From Blautia_A aquisgranensis (lineage in GTDB: Bacteria; Bacillota; Clostridia; Lachnospirales; Lachnospiraceae), in assembly GCF_040096615.1 (NCBI RefSeq), contig NZ_JBBMEJ010000002.1, positions 248,001 through 312,000 on the forward strand: a stretch of DNA of 64,000 nucleotides. Direction: 5' to 3'. How positions within the stretch are numbered: the stretch's first letter is position 1; each line of letters opens with the position of its first letter. Under the pieces are notes generated by a model. The model did no database searches and was not told where the DNA came from. It saw nothing but the letters and a program-made list of their open reading frames with translations. Below, one piece after another: positions 17,801 through 26,590 of this stretch. Position numbers and translations under genes: made by a program.

Positions 17801-18664
17801 ATGAAAAAAAGAATCGCAGGTATCTTAACAGCAGCACTTATCGGAACAACAGTAATGGGAACAGTAGTAATGGCTGCACCGTCCGGAGCAATCGACGTAA
17901 TTTCCCGTGAGGACGGATCCGGAACACGTGGAGCATTCGTAGAGCTGTTCGGAATTGAAGAAGAAAAAGACGGCGAGAAAGTCGATATGACAACACAGGA
18001 AGCAAGCATCACAAACAACACAGATGTAATGCTTACCACAGTAGCCGGTGATGAGAACTCCATCGGATATGTATCCCTCGGTTCCCTGAACGACACAGTA
18101 AAAGCTGTAAAGATCGATGGAGCAGAGGCAACAGCAGCAAACGTAGCAGATGATACATACAAGGTAGCACGTCCGTTCAACATCGTAACAGGCGACAAGC
18201 TCAGCGATGCAGCACAGGACTTCATCAACTACATCATGAGTTCTGACGGACAGGACATCATCGAAAAAGAAGGCTACATCAAAGTAGACGAAAAAGCAGA
18301 CGCATACAAAGCAGGCGATGCAAAAGGTAAAGTAGTTGTTATGGGATCTTCTTCTGTAGGACCTGTAATGGAGAAACTTGCAGAAGCATATCAGAAAACA
18401 AACAAAGATATCACAGTAGAGGTTCAGGTCAGCGACTCCACAACCGGAATCAACAGCGCAGCAGAAGGTGTATGTGATATCGGAATGGCATCCCGTGATC
18501 TGAAAGACGAGGAGAAAGATAAAGGCATCAGCTCCGAGGCAATCGCAAGAGATGGTATCGCAGTAATCGTAAACAACGGAAATGACCTTGAGGAGCTTTC
18601 CAGCGACCAGGTAAAATCCATCTTCACAGGCGATATCACAGACTGGGAAGACGTTACAAAATAA
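17801..18664 (+). CDS. pstS: Phosphate-binding protein PstS, apparently circularly permuted
   Basis: A 287-residue exported protein. The signal peptide ends at about Ala25 (VMA|AP). No lipobox cysteine is present, unlike most Gram-positive PstS. The order of the halves is reversed. Residues 30-165 carry the canonical C-terminal half: DVISREDGSGTRGAF (phosphate loop at 39-45), GYVSLGSL, ARPFNIVTG, FINYIMSSDGQ and EGYIKV. Residues 178-287 carry the canonical N-terminal half: GSSSVGP at 182-188, then DIGMASRDLK, IAVIVNN and SIFTGDITDWEDV at the very end. All ligand loops remain. It is first in the pst operon, with ribosome site AGAGGAGAA. Confidence 0.93.
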   Translation: MKKRIAGILTAALIGTTVMGTVVMAAPSGAIDVISREDGSGTRGAFVELFGIEEEKDGEKVDMTTQEASITNNTDVMLTTVAGDENSIGYVSLGSLNDTVKAVKIDGAEATAANVADDTYKVARPFNIVTGDKLSDAAQDFINYIMSSDGQDIIEKEGYIKVDEKADAYKAGDAKGKVVVMGSSSVGPVMEKLAEAYQKTNKDITVEVQVSDSTTGINSAAEGVCDIGMASRDLKDEEKDKGISSEAIARDGIAVIVNNGNDLEELSSDQVKSIFTGDITDWEDVTK

Positions 18665-18704
18665 TCTCCCGGAAATTGCGAAACTGATTGAAGTATCTTA
18701 CAAA

Positions 18705-18739
18705 GAGCGGCGATCATGACAAAGTCAGGAAAGCCGCTC
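18705..18739 (+). terminator. Hairpin between pstS and pstC (attenuator-like)
   Basis: GAGCGGC at 18705-18711 pairs with GCCGCTC at 18733-18739, with an inner stem TCATGAC/GTCAGGA and an AAA loop. There is no T run, so it probably stabilises the 3' end of pstS mRNA or partly limits read-through. This would give more binding protein than permease. Confidence 0.7.
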
Positions 18740-18768
18740 GAGCTACATATCAGAGAGAAAGGTGTTTT

Positions 18769-19626
18769 ATGAATCATTTAGGAGAAAAGGTCATGAAGAT
18801 CGTCTTCCTTATTGCAGCCTGTGCATCCGTTCTCGCAGTATTTCTCATCTGCGTATTCCTTTTTGCGAACGGACTTCCAGCAATGGGAAAGATCGGTCCC
18901 TTAAAATTCCTCTTTGGAACAGAGTGGAGACCAACCAACGACAAATTCGGAATCCTGCCAATGATCGTGGCAAGTATCTACGTAACAGCAGGAGCCATCA
19001 TCATCGGAGTGCCGATTGCACTTTTTACATCCGTATTTATGGCAAGATATTGCCCGAAAAAAATCTATAAACCGCTGAAATCCGGTATTGAACTGATGGC
19101 CGGCGTTCCATCGATCGTATATGGTTACTTTGGCCTGGTTCTCCTGGTACCCCTTATCCGCCAGATCTTCGGAGGAACCGGAAGCAGTATGCTGGCAGCA
19201 TGTATCCTTCTTGGAATCATGATCCTTCCGACCATCATCGGAGTTACAGAGTCCGCGATCCGAAGCGTTCCTGAGAGCTACTATGAAGGTTCTCTTGCGC
19301 TTGGTGCAACAAAAGAAAGAAGTATTTTCTTCGTTATGCTTCCGGCAGCAAAATCCGGAATCCTGGCAGGTGTGGTTCTGGGAATCGGCCGTGCCATCGG
19401 TGAGACCATGGCCGTTATCATGGTAGCCGGAAACCAGCCGCGTATGCCAAAAGGACTTCTTCAGGGTGTACGTACCATGACAGCAAATATCGTAACTGAG
19501 ATGGGATATGCTTCAGGACTTCACAGAGAGGCCCTGATTGCAACAGGAGTTGTACTCTTTGTATTTATCCTGATCATCAACTTAAGCCTTTCGCTTCTGA
19601 ACAGGAGGGCGGAACATGCAAACTAA
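18769..19626 (+). CDS. pstC: Phosphate ABC transporter permease PstC
   Basis: 285 residues from the ATG at 18769, chosen because GAGAAAGGTG precedes it and the protein then starts MNHLGEKVMK. A longer in-frame start at 18688 lies inside the hairpin. It has six membrane segments and the binding-protein-dependent permease loop (SYYEGSLALGATKERSIFFV, then LPAAKSGI). It forms the membrane channel with PstA. It overlaps pstA by 11 nt. Confidence 0.95.
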   Translation: MNHLGEKVMKIVFLIAACASVLAVFLICVFLFANGLPAMGKIGPLKFLFGTEWRPTNDKFGILPMIVASIYVTAGAIIIGVPIALFTSVFMARYCPKKIYKPLKSGIELMAGVPSIVYGYFGLVLLVPLIRQIFGGTGSSMLAACILLGIMILPTIIGVTESAIRSVPESYYEGSLALGATKERSIFFVMLPAAKSGILAGVVLGIGRAIGETMAVIMVAGNQPRMPKGLLQGVRTMTANIVTEMGYASGLHREALIATGVVLFVFILIINLSLSLLNRRAEHAN

Positions 19627-20530
19627 TGTAACAGCGACCGCAGATCCTGCGGCAGAAACAAATATGAAAAAAAGAAATACACTTTCCATCGGCGACCAGC
19701 TGAAATCCTACATCAGCCATCCTGGTGCAGGAATCCTGGCATTCCTCACACTGCTGGGAGCAGTGCTTACATTTGCACTGTTGTTTTTCCTCATCGGCTA
19801 TGTGCTTGTAAAAGGTATCCCCTACCTGAATGCAAGCCTGTTCAGCCTGACCTACACATCGGAGAATGTCTCCCTTCTTCCGTCACTGATCAATACTCTG
19901 ATCATGACCCTGGTATCCCTTGCCATTGCAGCGCCGGTAGGAATTTTTGCAGCGATCTTCCTTGTAGAATATGCCAAAAAAGGCAGCCGTTTCGTAAATC
20001 TGATCCGTATCACGGCAGAGACACTTTCCGGTATTCCATCTATCGTATATGGTCTGTTCGGTATGCTGTTCTTCGTAACAGCCCTGCACTGGGGAATGTC
20101 CCTTCTTTCCGGTGCCCTTACCATGGTGATCATGGTACTTCCGCTGATCATGCGTACCGCGGAGGAGGCACTGAAAGCAGTTCCGGATTCCTACCGTGAA
20201 GCCAGCTTCGGACTTGGAGCAGGAAAGCTCCGTACCATCTTTACTATTGTACTTCCGTCAGCAGTTCCGGGAATCCTTGCAGGTGTGATCCTTGCAATCG
20301 GACGTGTGGTAGGTGAGACAGCAGCCCTTCTTTATACCTCCGGTACTGTTGCAGCAGTTCCGAACAGCCTTATGGGCTCCGGACGAACACTGGCTCTTCA
20401 CATGTATGTGCTCTCCAGCGAGGGACTTCATGTAAACCAGGCATCTGCAACAGCTGTAGTCATTCTGGCATTTGTACTTGTTATCAACGGACTGTCCGGT
20501 CTGGTAGCCAGAAAAATTGCGAAAGGATAA
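19616..20530 (+). CDS. pstA: Phosphate ABC transporter permease PstA
   Basis: A 304-residue membrane protein. A hydrophilic N-terminus of about 38 residues is followed by six membrane segments. The permease coupling loop is present (SYREASFGLGAGKLRTIFT, then VLPSAVPGILAG). The start follows AACAGGAGGGCGG. It overlaps pstC and is followed by pstB at 9 nt, so the permease and ATPase genes are coupled. Confidence 0.96.
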   Translation: MQTNVTATADPAAETNMKKRNTLSIGDQLKSYISHPGAGILAFLTLLGAVLTFALLFFLIGYVLVKGIPYLNASLFSLTYTSENVSLLPSLINTLIMTLVSLAIAAPVGIFAAIFLVEYAKKGSRFVNLIRITAETLSGIPSIVYGLFGMLFFVTALHWGMSLLSGALTMVIMVLPLIMRTAEEALKAVPDSYREASFGLGAGKLRTIFTIVLPSAVPGILAGVILAIGRVVGETAALLYTSGTVAAVPNSLMGSGRTLALHMYVLSSEGLHVNQASATAVVILAFVLVINGLSGLVARKIAKG

Positions 20531-20539
20531 TGATCGATC

Positions 20540-21298
20540 ATGAGTGAAAAATCAAAAATTTCAATTGATAATATGAATCTCCATTACGGAAGCTTTCATG
20601 CCCTGAAGGGAATCAATATGGAGATCCCGGAAAAGGAGATCACAGCATTTATCGGACCAAGCGGCTGCGGTAAATCCACACTTCTGAAATCTTTAAACCG
20701 TATGAATGACCTTGTGGAAGGCTGTACCATCACAGGAAAGGTAGAGCTTGACGGGGAAGATATTTACGGAGATATGGACGTGAATCTTCTGCGTAAACGT
20801 GTGGGTATGGTATTCCAGAAGCCCAATCCGTTCCCAATGAGCATCTATGATAATATTGCATACGGCCCGAGAACACACGGTATCCGTTCCAAGGCGAAGC
20901 TGGACGAGATCGTGGAAAAATCTCTCCGTGATGCAGCAATCTGGGATGAGGTCAAGGACCGTCTGAAAAAAAGTGCTCTTGGAATGTCAGGCGGACAGCA
21001 GCAGCGTCTCTGCATCGCACGTGCCCTTGCAGTACAGCCGGAAGTACTTCTGATGGATGAGCCTACATCTGCCCTGGATCCGATCTCCACATCCAAGATC
21101 GAGGATCTGGCTGTAGAGCTTAAAAAGGATTACACCATTGTCATGGTTACGCATAACATGCAGCAGGCAACACGTATTTCCGATAAGACAGCATTTTTTC
21201 TGCTTGGAGAAGTAGTGGAATATGCAGACACAGACAAGCTGTTCTCCATGCCTGCAGATAAGCGTACAGAGGATTATATTACAGGAAGGTTTGGTTGA
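20540..21298 (+). CDS. pstB: Phosphate ABC transporter ATPase PstB
   Basis: 252 residues. Walker A is GPSGCGKST, the signature is MSGGQQQRLCIARAL, and Walker B is VLLMDEPTSALDP, with the switch histidine in MVTHNM. The length and the TYDxxxP-like RMNDLVEGCTITGKV region are typical of PstB rather than other ABC ATPases. It powers phosphate import through PstCA. phoU starts 4 nt after its stop. Confidence 0.97.
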   Translation: MSEKSKISIDNMNLHYGSFHALKGINMEIPEKEITAFIGPSGCGKSTLLKSLNRMNDLVEGCTITGKVELDGEDIYGDMDVNLLRKRVGMVFQKPNPFPMSIYDNIAYGPRTHGIRSKAKLDEIVEKSLRDAAIWDEVKDRLKKSALGMSGGQQQRLCIARALAVQPEVLLMDEPTSALDPISTSKIEDLAVELKKDYTIVMVTHNMQQATRISDKTAFFLLGEVVEYADTDKLFSMPADKRTEDYITGRFG

Positions 21299-21302
21299 TA
21301 TT

Positions 21303-21986
21303 ATGTCAGAACGTTTTGTAAGACAGCTGGAAGAACTTCATGTTGAGATGATCACACTTGGAAGTCTCTGTGAAAAAGCAATTTCTCTTTCTGCCAAAGC
21401 GATTCAGGGTGAAGGTGGGATGACTCTCATTGGCAAGATCTTTGAGACGGAAAAAGAGATCGATGCACAGGAAAGAGAGATCGAAAATCTCTGCATGAAG
21501 CTTCTTCTTCATGAGCATCCGGTAGCCGGAGATCTGCGATCCATTTCCGCAGCGCTGAAGATGATCTCCGATATGGAACGCATCGGTGACCAGGCAGCAG
21601 ATATTGCGGATCTTTCCAAGCACATCGAGGACAAAGCAGTTACCGGAGATATTATTAATATCCGGAAGATGGCAGAGGATACTGTCCGCATGGTAACCGA
21701 AAGTATCGATGCTTTCGTAAAAGGTGATCTGGAGCTTTGCAGACAGGTGATCACAGATGACGATAAAGTCGATGATGCTTTTAATGAGATTAAAGAAAAG
21801 CTGGTTGAGATTTTAAGCGATGGAAAACCGGATGTGCGTATCGGACTTGACATTCTCATGGCAGCGAAGTATTTTGAACGTATCGGCGATCATGCAGTGA
21901 ACATTGCCGAGTGGGTAGAGTATTCCATCACAGGAACTCACAGAAACAGCAGCAGTCATACGGATAATTATTTTGTTGGAGAATAA
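21303..21986 (+). CDS. phoU: Phosphate uptake regulator PhoU
   Basis: 227 residues starting MSERFVRQLEEL at 21303; a longer in-frame start inside pstB is rejected. Two PhoU helical repeats are seen, each with the D/E-rich metal-binding pattern (AALKMISDMERIGDQAADIA and MAAKYFERIGDHAVNIAEW). PhoU couples the Pst transporter to the phosphate sensor kinase, which begins 4 nt downstream. Confidence 0.96.
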   Translation: MSERFVRQLEELHVEMITLGSLCEKAISLSAKAIQGEGGMTLIGKIFETEKEIDAQEREIENLCMKLLLHEHPVAGDLRSISAALKMISDMERIGDQAADIADLSKHIEDKAVTGDIINIRKMAEDTVRMVTESIDAFVKGDLELCRQVITDDDKVDDAFNEIKEKLVEILSDGKPDVRIGLDILMAAKYFERIGDHAVNIAEWVEYSITGTHRNSSSHTDNYFVGE

Positions 21987-21990
21987 TGTT

Positions 21991-23676
21991 TTGAGTAAAA
22001 AAATCTTCAAATACATCATGCTGGTCTCATCACTGGTTACAGTGCTGGGACTGGCATTTGTCATTGGAATTCTTTATCATTCTTTTCAGGGACAGCTGAT
22101 GGATGAGCTTAAAAAAGAGGCTGTCTATATTTCCAGAGGTGTGGAAAGTGCAGGTACAGACTACCTGCAGAGCCTGGGTCATGACGATTCCAGGATTACT
22201 TATGTGGATAAAAGTGGAAAAGTCATCTACGATAATGAAGCAGATGTGGAAACTATGGAAAATCATGGCCACCGTAAGGAAATCCGGGAAGCGGAGTTAG
22301 GTGGGGAGGGTACAGATGAAAGAATGTCGTCCACACTTTCCGAAAAAACCATGTATTACGCGCTGCGCCTGGATAATGGCAATGTGCTGAGAGTTTCCAG
22401 TACCCAGGATTCTGCGATCGCGTTGCTTTTTCAGCTGATTCCGCCGCTGATCGCAGTGCTGATCCTTATGCTGGTTCTGTCGGGAATCTTTGCATCCAGA
22501 CTTTCCGGGAAGGTAGTTGCACCGCTGAACGATCTTGATCTGGATCATCCGGAGGAAAATGACGTATATGAAGAAGTGGAGCCTCTTCTCAGCAAGATAT
22601 ACAGGCAGAACCGTCAGATCCGTCTGCAGCTTGAGGCAGCCAGAAGGCAGCAGAAGGAATTTTCCATTATTACAGAAAACATGCAGGAAGGACTTCTTGT
22701 GATCGACCGTTATACTATGGTTCTTTCCGGCAACTCCAGTGTAGGAAGGCTTCTCAAGGTAAAAGAAGTGAAAACAGGGGAAAGTGTGTATTCCCTGAAC
22801 CGGTCTGAGGAGTTCCGCACAGTTGTGGAACAGGTTCTGGAAGGAAAACACGAGGATAAGATCCTTCGTCTGGATGGCAGTGATATTCAGGTGATTGCCA
22901 ATCCTGTTACCCGTGAAAATAATATAGAAGGTGCAGTTATACTTTTGGTGGATGTGACAGAAAAAGTAGAGCGCGAGCAGTTACGCAGAGAATTTTCTGC
23001 CAATGTTTCTCATGAACTGAAAACGCCGCTGACTTCCATTTCCGGCTTTGCTGAGATCATGCAGGACGGTTTTGTGAAGGAAGAGGATGTGAAGGCTTTT
23101 GCAGGGCGGATCTACAAAGAAGCCCAGAGACTGATTCATCTGGTAGGGGATGTGATCCGGATTTCCCGCTTAGATGAAGGAGGCCTTCCGTACCAGTGGG
23201 AAAGCGTTGATCTGTACAGCATGACACATGATATTTTTACCACACTCCATGAAGCTGCCAGAAAGCAGGATGTACATATGTATATGGAAGGTGGAAACAC
23301 GGTTCTGGATACAGTGCCTACGATCATGGAAGAAGTACTTTATAATGTATGCGATAATGCGATTAAGTACAATCATCGTGGCGGCGAGATCTTTGTGAAG
23401 CTGAAGGATGACGGAGATGTAGTCAGTGTGACTGTGCGGGACACAGGAATCGGAATTCCAAAGGAGGATCAGGAGAGGATCTTCGAGCGGTTTTACCGGG
23501 TGGACAAGAGCCATTCCAAGGAGGTCGGGGGAACCGGTCTTGGACTTTCTATTGTGAAACATGGGGTGAAAACACTGGAAGGACGGTTGTGGCTTAACAG
23601 TGAGCCCGGACAGGGAACGGAGATCATTATGGAATTTCCGAAGCATCATATTGAAAAAAACGAGGCAGCGGAGTGA
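21991..23676 (+). CDS. phoR: PhoR-type sensor histidine kinase
   Basis: 561 residues if started at the TTG 21991, chosen because TTGGAG lies 9 nt upstream. An upstream in-frame TTG at 21973 is less well placed. It has membrane segments at about residues 6-28 and 145-168, a PAS domain about 230-330, HisKA with His341 in ANVSHELKTPL, and an ATPase domain with N, GIGIPKED and GGTGLGLSIVKHG boxes. It is the last gene of the pst operon and probably reports phosphate status. No phoB-type response regulator gene is adjacent, so the partner must lie elsewhere. Confidence 0.9.
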   Translation: MSKKIFKYIMLVSSLVTVLGLAFVIGILYHSFQGQLMDELKKEAVYISRGVESAGTDYLQSLGHDDSRITYVDKSGKVIYDNEADVETMENHGHRKEIREAELGGEGTDERMSSTLSEKTMYYALRLDNGNVLRVSSTQDSAIALLFQLIPPLIAVLILMLVLSGIFASRLSGKVVAPLNDLDLDHPEENDVYEEVEPLLSKIYRQNRQIRLQLEAARRQQKEFSIITENMQEGLLVIDRYTMVLSGNSSVGRLLKVKEVKTGESVYSLNRSEEFRTVVEQVLEGKHEDKILRLDGSDIQVIANPVTRENNIEGAVILLVDVTEKVEREQLRREFSANVSHELKTPLTSISGFAEIMQDGFVKEEDVKAFAGRIYKEAQRLIHLVGDVIRISRLDEGGLPYQWESVDLYSMTHDIFTTLHEAARKQDVHMYMEGGNTVLDTVPTIMEEVLYNVCDNAIKYNHRGGEIFVKLKDDGDVVSVTVRDTGIGIPKEDQERIFERFYRVDKSHSKEVGGTGLGLSIVKHGVKTLEGRLWLNSEPGQGTEIIMEFPKHHIEKNEAAE

Positions 23677-23698
23677 GCAGAAAATCCGCTGCTTTTTT
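23665..23698 (+). terminator. Terminator of the pst-pho operon
   Basis: GCAGCGGA at 23665-23672, overlapping the phoR stop, pairs with TCCGCTGC at 23685-23692, followed by six T. Confidence 0.92.
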
Positions 23699-23813
23699 AT
23701 GCCATGGTTTCCGATGACAGGAAGGTTTGACAGACGATATCAATTGTGTTATCGTAACGGAATCAGGCAGTTATGTTATATCAAGGGACTAATACATTTA
23801 GGGGAATAAAAAC

Positions 23814-25124
23814 ATGATACAGGCAATTATTTTACTGGTGGTTCTGATCTTTCTGAACTCTGTTTTTGCGGGAGCAGAGATTGCGGTTCTGTCCATGAAT
23901 GAACCGAAGATGAAGGAGCTGGCAGAGGGCGGAGACCACCGTGCACAGATATTGATGAAGATATCAGAACAGCCGGCACATTTCATGACGGCGATCCGTG
24001 TGACTGTGACTACGGCCGGATTTCTGCAGAGTGCTTTTGCAGCGGAATATTTTGCACAGCCTATGGCAGCAGCCCTTTTGAAAGCCGGAGTGGATATACC
24101 ACAGAATGTTCTGAAAGTGATCTGTATGATCATTGTGACCGTGCTGCTTTCCTATGTGAGCCTTCTTTTCGGAGAACTGGTGCCCAGACGACTGGGAATG
24201 AAGAATGCAGATGAGTTGTCCTTACGTCTGGCAGGACTGCTTCATGCAGTGCTCATTGCAGTATGGCCGGTGACGGTACTTCTGACAGCAACAGCCAACG
24301 GTGTTCTCAGATTAATGGGAATCCGTCCTGAAGAAAAAGAAGAGCAGGTCACAGAAGAAGAGATCCGTATGATGATCAGCGAGGGAAATGAGCAGGGCAA
24401 TATTCAGCAGGAAGAGAGCGAAATGATCCGCAATGTTTTTGACCTGGATGATACGACTGCAGATGAGATCTGCACGCACAGGCGTGATGTGGTGGTCCTT
24501 TATATGGAAGATCCTGATGAAAAATGGGAAGAGACTATAAGAGCGAACCGTCATACCTGCTATCCGGTATGCGGGGAAAACCAGGATGATATCGTTTATA
24601 TCCTGGATACCAGAGATTATTTCCGCCTGAATAACAGAACCAGAGAGGCTGTTTTGAAGGAAGCCTGTTATCCGCCGTTTCTGGTACCGGAGTCCATGCG
24701 TGCGAATCTGATCTTTCGTGAGATGCGGGAGAAGAGAGATTATTTTGCGGCAGTCCTGGATGAGTATGGATGCTTTGTGGGAATCGTGACACTTCATGAT
24801 CTGGTGGAAACACTGGTGGGAGATATTGATGACCGCACAGATCTTCCGAAACCGGATGACATCGAAAAAACAGGCGAGCATGTCTGGAGAGTTCAGGGTG
24901 GTGCCATTCTTGACGATGTGGCAGAGGCCATGGATGTTGAACTCCCGGTGGAGAAATACGACACTTTCAGCGGCTTTGTATGTGGTGTGCTGGAGAGGGT
25001 ACCGGAGGATGGAGAAAAATTCCGCTGCCACTGGAAAAATCTCGATATCGTGGTAGACCAGGTCAGAAATCATACAGTAGCAGAGGGCATTGTTCATGTC
25101 CGGTCTGAGAAAAAAGTTATTTGA
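23814..25124 (+). CDS. CNNM/CBS-domain membrane protein (hemolysin/CorC family)
   Basis: A 436-residue protein. The N-terminal DUF21/CNNM region (residues 1-185) has about four membrane segments (FLNSVFAGAEIAVLS is the family start). Two CBS motifs lie at about 205-325, and the CorC_HlyC domain closes the protein. Family members are implicated in Mg2+ or other cation efflux and tolerance; the name hemolysin is historical. The start follows TTAGGGGAATAAAAAC. It is apparently monocistronic. Confidence 0.92.
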   Translation: MIQAIILLVVLIFLNSVFAGAEIAVLSMNEPKMKELAEGGDHRAQILMKISEQPAHFMTAIRVTVTTAGFLQSAFAAEYFAQPMAAALLKAGVDIPQNVLKVICMIIVTVLLSYVSLLFGELVPRRLGMKNADELSLRLAGLLHAVLIAVWPVTVLLTATANGVLRLMGIRPEEKEEQVTEEEIRMMISEGNEQGNIQQEESEMIRNVFDLDDTTADEICTHRRDVVVLYMEDPDEKWEETIRANRHTCYPVCGENQDDIVYILDTRDYFRLNNRTREAVLKEACYPPFLVPESMRANLIFREMREKRDYFAAVLDEYGCFVGIVTLHDLVETLVGDIDDRTDLPKPDDIEKTGEHVWRVQGGAILDDVAEAMDVELPVEKYDTFSGFVCGVLERVPEDGEKFRCHWKNLDIVVDQVRNHTVAEGIVHVRSEKKVI

Positions 25125-25159
25125 CATATTTTACGGCATATTTTCACTGATGTTTTCGC

Positions 25160-25188
25160 TTGAAAGCTTAATAATTTTGTGACATAAT
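25160..25188 (+). promoter_or_regulatory. Promoter of the TetR-type regulator
   Basis: TTGAAA at 25160-25165 and CATAAT at 25183-25188 are separated by 17 nt, about 40 nt before the start codon. Confidence 0.6.
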
Positions 25189-25229
25189 AAGGAAATAACC
25201 CGAGGAAAGATTGTGATGGGGGAGAGGAA

Positions 25230-25781
25230 ATGCCAGGTTTTACAAGGCAGATTATATTACAGACATTGACGGAGCTTATGAATGAGAAGCCACTATCCAA
25301 GATTACAGTGAAGGATATTGTGGAACGCTGTGGCGTGAACCGAAATACTTTTTATTATCACTTCCGGGATATCCCGGATGCAGTAGAAGCAGTTGTAAAG
25401 GAAGAACTGAAGGATATTCTGAAGAATCAGAAGTCACCGGAATCAGTCAGTGACTGTATGGAGATACTGGTCAACGCAGTCCAGAAAAACAAAAAAGCAA
25501 TGCTTCATCTTTACCGTTCCATACAGAGAGATGTTTTTGCAGACTATCTGGATCATGCGTCGGAGAGTGTTGTGGAAGAGCTGGTCAACAGAGTTGTAGG
25601 AGAGTATGAGATGGATCCGGAGGACAGGCGTCTGGTGATCCGATATTATAAATGCGTATTTGTGGGCGTGATTCTGGACTGGTTACGGCACGATATGGAT
25701 TATAATATTCTTGAGGATATGCATAAACTGGAGAAAATATATCAGATAAGCCTTGAGAAGCAGTTTCTCCGAAGTGAATAA
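25230..25781 (+). CDS. TetR/AcrR-family regulator (DhaS-like)
   Basis: 183 residues. The N-terminal helix-turn-helix reads ITVKDIVERCGVNRNTFYYHF, as in the TetR members with the TetR_C_8 (DhaS-like) C-terminal domain. The start follows GGGGGAGAGGAA. A terminator separates it from the DUF308/radical SAM pair, which may nevertheless be its target. The ligand is unknown. Confidence 0.88.
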   Translation: MPGFTRQIILQTLTELMNEKPLSKITVKDIVERCGVNRNTFYYHFRDIPDAVEAVVKEELKDILKNQKSPESVSDCMEILVNAVQKNKKAMLHLYRSIQRDVFADYLDHASESVVEELVNRVVGEYEMDPEDRRLVIRYYKCVFVGVILDWLRHDMDYNILEDMHKLEKIYQISLEKQFLRSE

Positions 25782-25834
25782 TTTCCGGATGATTTTTCCG
25801 GAAGATCATAACAAAATGTAAGTCAGTTAATTTT

Positions 25835-25871
25835 GAGCTGGTGTCTGAAATTTAGGCACTGGCTCTTTTTT
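25835..25871 (+). terminator. Intrinsic terminator after the TetR gene
   Basis: GAGCTGGTGTC at 25835-25845 pairs with GGCACTGGCTC at 25855-25865 through Watson-Crick and G-U pairs, followed by six T. Confidence 0.85.
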
Positions 25872-25946
25872 GTCTGTTTTTTTTGGAAAAAACGGGTTGT
25901 ATAATTCAGGTCAGTAAATGAGAAAAAATTATCAAGGGAGGAACGT

Positions 25947-26501
25947 ATGGATGACCTGAAGCAGCTGAAGATCGTGAAAAACATCTACATCATCATGTCA
26001 TTACTGTTCTGTGCACTGGGAATTTTTCTGATGGCGAAGCCAAAAAGCTCTGTAAGGATGCTGTGCGTACTGATGGGAACTATGCTGATCCTGTACGGTG
26101 CGATCAAGATCAGCGGCTATTTTACGAGAGATGCTTTTTGCCTGGCCTTTCAGTTTGACCTGGCTTTCGGAATTCTGCTGATGGCAGTGGGTGTGATCAT
26201 GATCGCCAGAAAAAATTTCGCAGTGGATCTTATTTTTTCTGTATTTGGTATTCTGATCCTGGCAGATGCACTATTTAAGATTCAGATGTCCGTAGATGCA
26301 AAAAGATTTGGTCTTGCACTATGGTGGCAGATCCTGGTGGTGGCCCTGGTGACAGGAGTGATCGGGGTTCTGGTTTTTATCAGACCATTTGAAGCAGCAG
26401 CAACAATGATGGTGCTGGTAGGTTTTTCTATTTTACTTGAGGGGCTTCTTAATTTCTGGGTGGCGATCCTGACGATCAAGATCATTAAGAACCACCTGTA
26501 A
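25947..26501 (+). CDS. DUF308/HdeD-like membrane protein
   Basis: 184 residues with about six hydrophobic segments arranged as three repeated hairpins (LYGAIKISG, ILADALFKIQ and ILLEGLLNFW recur at matching places). This is the HdeD/DUF308 pattern. The start follows CAAGGGAGGAACGT. It lies 89 nt before the radical SAM gene with no terminator between them, so cotranscription is likely. The family is linked to acid or membrane stress in enterobacteria; the role here is unknown. Confidence 0.85.
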   Translation: MDDLKQLKIVKNIYIIMSLLFCALGIFLMAKPKSSVRMLCVLMGTMLILYGAIKISGYFTRDAFCLAFQFDLAFGILLMAVGVIMIARKNFAVDLIFSVFGILILADALFKIQMSVDAKRFGLALWWQILVVALVTGVIGVLVFIRPFEAAATMMVLVGFSILLEGLLNFWVAILTIKIIKNHL

Positions 26502-26590
26502 ACATAAGAAATAACAAAAGCAAATACCTGTAAGCAGAAGAAATGAATTCTTTTAACTGCGTGGCGGGACAACATAAGGAGGAAACAGAG

